From Chitinophagaceae bacterium (GTDB lineage Bacteria > Bacteroidota > Bacteroidia > Chitinophagales > Chitinophagaceae), in NCBI GenBank assembly GCA_013205585.1, contig JABMML010000264.1, positions 1 through 8,585 of the forward strand: a stretch of DNA of 8,585 nucleotides. Direction: 5' to 3'. Both the position numbers and the translations under genes were made by a program. Below are positions 7,946-8,585 of this stretch, in pieces. Within the stretch, counting starts at the first letter, position 1, and each line of letters opens with the position of its first letter. The notes beneath the pieces were generated by a model that worked only from the letters and a program-made list of their open reading frames with translations, searched no databases and was not told the DNA's origin.

Positions 7946-7993
7946 AGATTTACATTACTTTTTTTATTTAAAAATAAAAAGTAATGTAAATCT
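7946..7993 (-). terminator. AT-rich perfect inverted repeat at the yebC stop, probable transcript-end hairpin
   Basis: AGATTTACATTACTTTTT (7946-7963) is repeated exactly in inverted orientation at 7976-7993. This gives an 18-bp uninterrupted stem around a 12-base AT loop. On the minus strand the hairpin starts within the yebC stop codon (7994-7992). After the stem the minus strand reads CTCTTATGA and then seven T's, so a U-tract is present but about nine bases away, which is not the canonical position. On the plus strand no U-tract follows. A terminator or 3'-end stabilising hairpin for yebC is the likeliest reading. The stem has only three G-C pairs. Confidence 0.6.
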
Positions 7994-8585
7994 ACCCCAT
8001 GTTATGGAATACTTTGTTTACATCTTCGTCTTCTTCTAATCTTTCAATTAGTTTACTTACATCCTCTGCTTGCTCATCTGTCATTGGCACGGTGGTAGTA
8101 GGAATCCACTCTAGTTCTGCACTAATGGGTTGAATATTTTTATCTTCTAATGCTTTTTGTAAATTTCCGAAGTCGGTGAAAGCGCATCGTAATACAAAAA
8201 TTGCATTTCCGTTGTCGTCGTTGCTTTCTCCTAATTCATCCAAGCCATGGTCAATTAATTCTAATTCTAGGTCGTCCATTTTTAAACCATCTGGCTTTAA
8301 ATTAAACACACCCATTTTCTTAAATTGAAAACTTACACTTCCTGAATTACCCAATGTGCCATGACCTTTATTGAAATGACTTTTTACATTGGCCACTGTT
8401 CTTACATGATTGTCGGTAGCTGTTTCTACTAATAAAGCCACGCCATGTGGGGCATAACCTTCGTATAAAATTTCTTCGTAGTTGCTAGTGTCTTTTCCCA
8501 TGGCTCTTTTAATAGCCGCTTCCACTCTATCTTTGGGCATACCTACACTTCTTGCATTCTGGTAGCATCTTCTTAAAGCAGGGTT
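7992..8585 (-). CDS. yebC: YebC/PmpR/TACO1-family protein, 5'-partial
   Basis: This is a YebC-family factor. Members have been described as DNA-binding regulators (PmpR), as a mitochondrial translation activator (TACO1), and more recently as bacterial factors that ease ribosome stalling on difficult motifs. The 197 visible residues begin at the window edge with NPALRRCYQNARSVGMPKD, the conserved segment that in full-length relatives follows a basic GHSKWANIKH-type start. About 45 N-terminal residues therefore lie beyond the right edge, and the ATG at 8540 is internal. Family signatures follow: DRVEAAIKRAMG, YEEILYEGYAPHGVALLVETATDNHVRTVANVKSHFNKGHGTLGNSGSVSFQF split by conserved glycines, then an acidic C-terminal domain with ELIDHG and IERLEEDEDVNKVFHNMG. 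The product is cytoplasmic. Visible family segments are intact and in the usual order. Its stop codon overlaps a long inverted repeat. The family assignment is firm; which functional subclass it belongs to is not readable here. Confidence 0.96.
   Translation of the reverse strand, partial: NPALRRCYQNARSVGMPKDRVEAAIKRAMGKDTSNYEEILYEGYAPHGVALLVETATDNHVRTVANVKSHFNKGHGTLGNSGSVSFQFKKMGVFNLKPDGLKMDDLELELIDHGLDELGESNDDNGNAIFVLRCAFTDFGNLQKALEDKNIQPISAELEWIPTTTVPMTDEQAEDVSKLIERLEEDEDVNKVFHNMG

Noticed and set aside
1..8585. Mobile element, CRISPR array, phage or defence-island content
   Set aside because: No transposase, integrase, tandem spaced repeats, toxin-antitoxin or nuclease gene is visible; the recognised genes are transport, core metabolism and housekeeping functions.

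Overview
The window looks like chromosomal DNA from a member of the Bacteroidota, probably near the Chitinophagaceae or Sphingobacteria. The reasons are a SusC/SusD outer-membrane nutrient-uptake pair, a single-polypeptide E1 alpha-beta 2-oxoacid dehydrogenase of the type common in that phylum, a DUF1573 secreted protein, AT-rich spacers and start codons without clear Shine-Dalgarno sequences. The genus assignment is inference.

Layout from left to right. (1) A SusC/RagA-type TonB-dependent transporter runs in from beyond the left edge (2-3076, +). It is followed after 24 bases by its SusD/RagB-type surface lipoprotein partner (3101-4624, +). The two form one transcription unit, closed by a strong hairpin terminator (4653-4691) that also works in the opposite direction. 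(2) A short secreted DUF1573 protein lies on the minus strand (4708-5070) and converges on the same terminator. (3) A 144-base divergent spacer (5071-5214) separates it from a large plus-strand gene (5215-7593) for a fused E1 alpha/E1 beta thiamine-diphosphate 2-oxoacid dehydrogenase. (4) On the minus strand, a YebC/TACO1-family gene enters from the right edge (8585-7992). It ends in an 18-bp perfect inverted repeat that begins inside its stop codon. Downstream of that, also on the minus strand, is a small unrecognised putative exported protein (7887-7624), which converges on the dehydrogenase gene.

Functionally the window is a set of neighbouring but mostly unrelated units. SusC and SusD should act together as a lidded, TonB-powered importer for an oligosaccharide, peptide or similar ligand. 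No degradative enzyme or regulator is visible to name the substrate. The dehydrogenase is a core-metabolism enzyme that needs E2 and E3 partners encoded elsewhere. YebC is a housekeeping translation or regulatory factor. Every stretch over 300 bases carries a gene. I saw no tRNA, rRNA, CRISPR array, insertion sequence or phage gene, and no convincing sign of a new multi-gene system. The least explained items are the small 7624-7887 gene, the stop-codon hairpin at 7946-7993 and the acidic DD variant of the thiamine-diphosphate motif.
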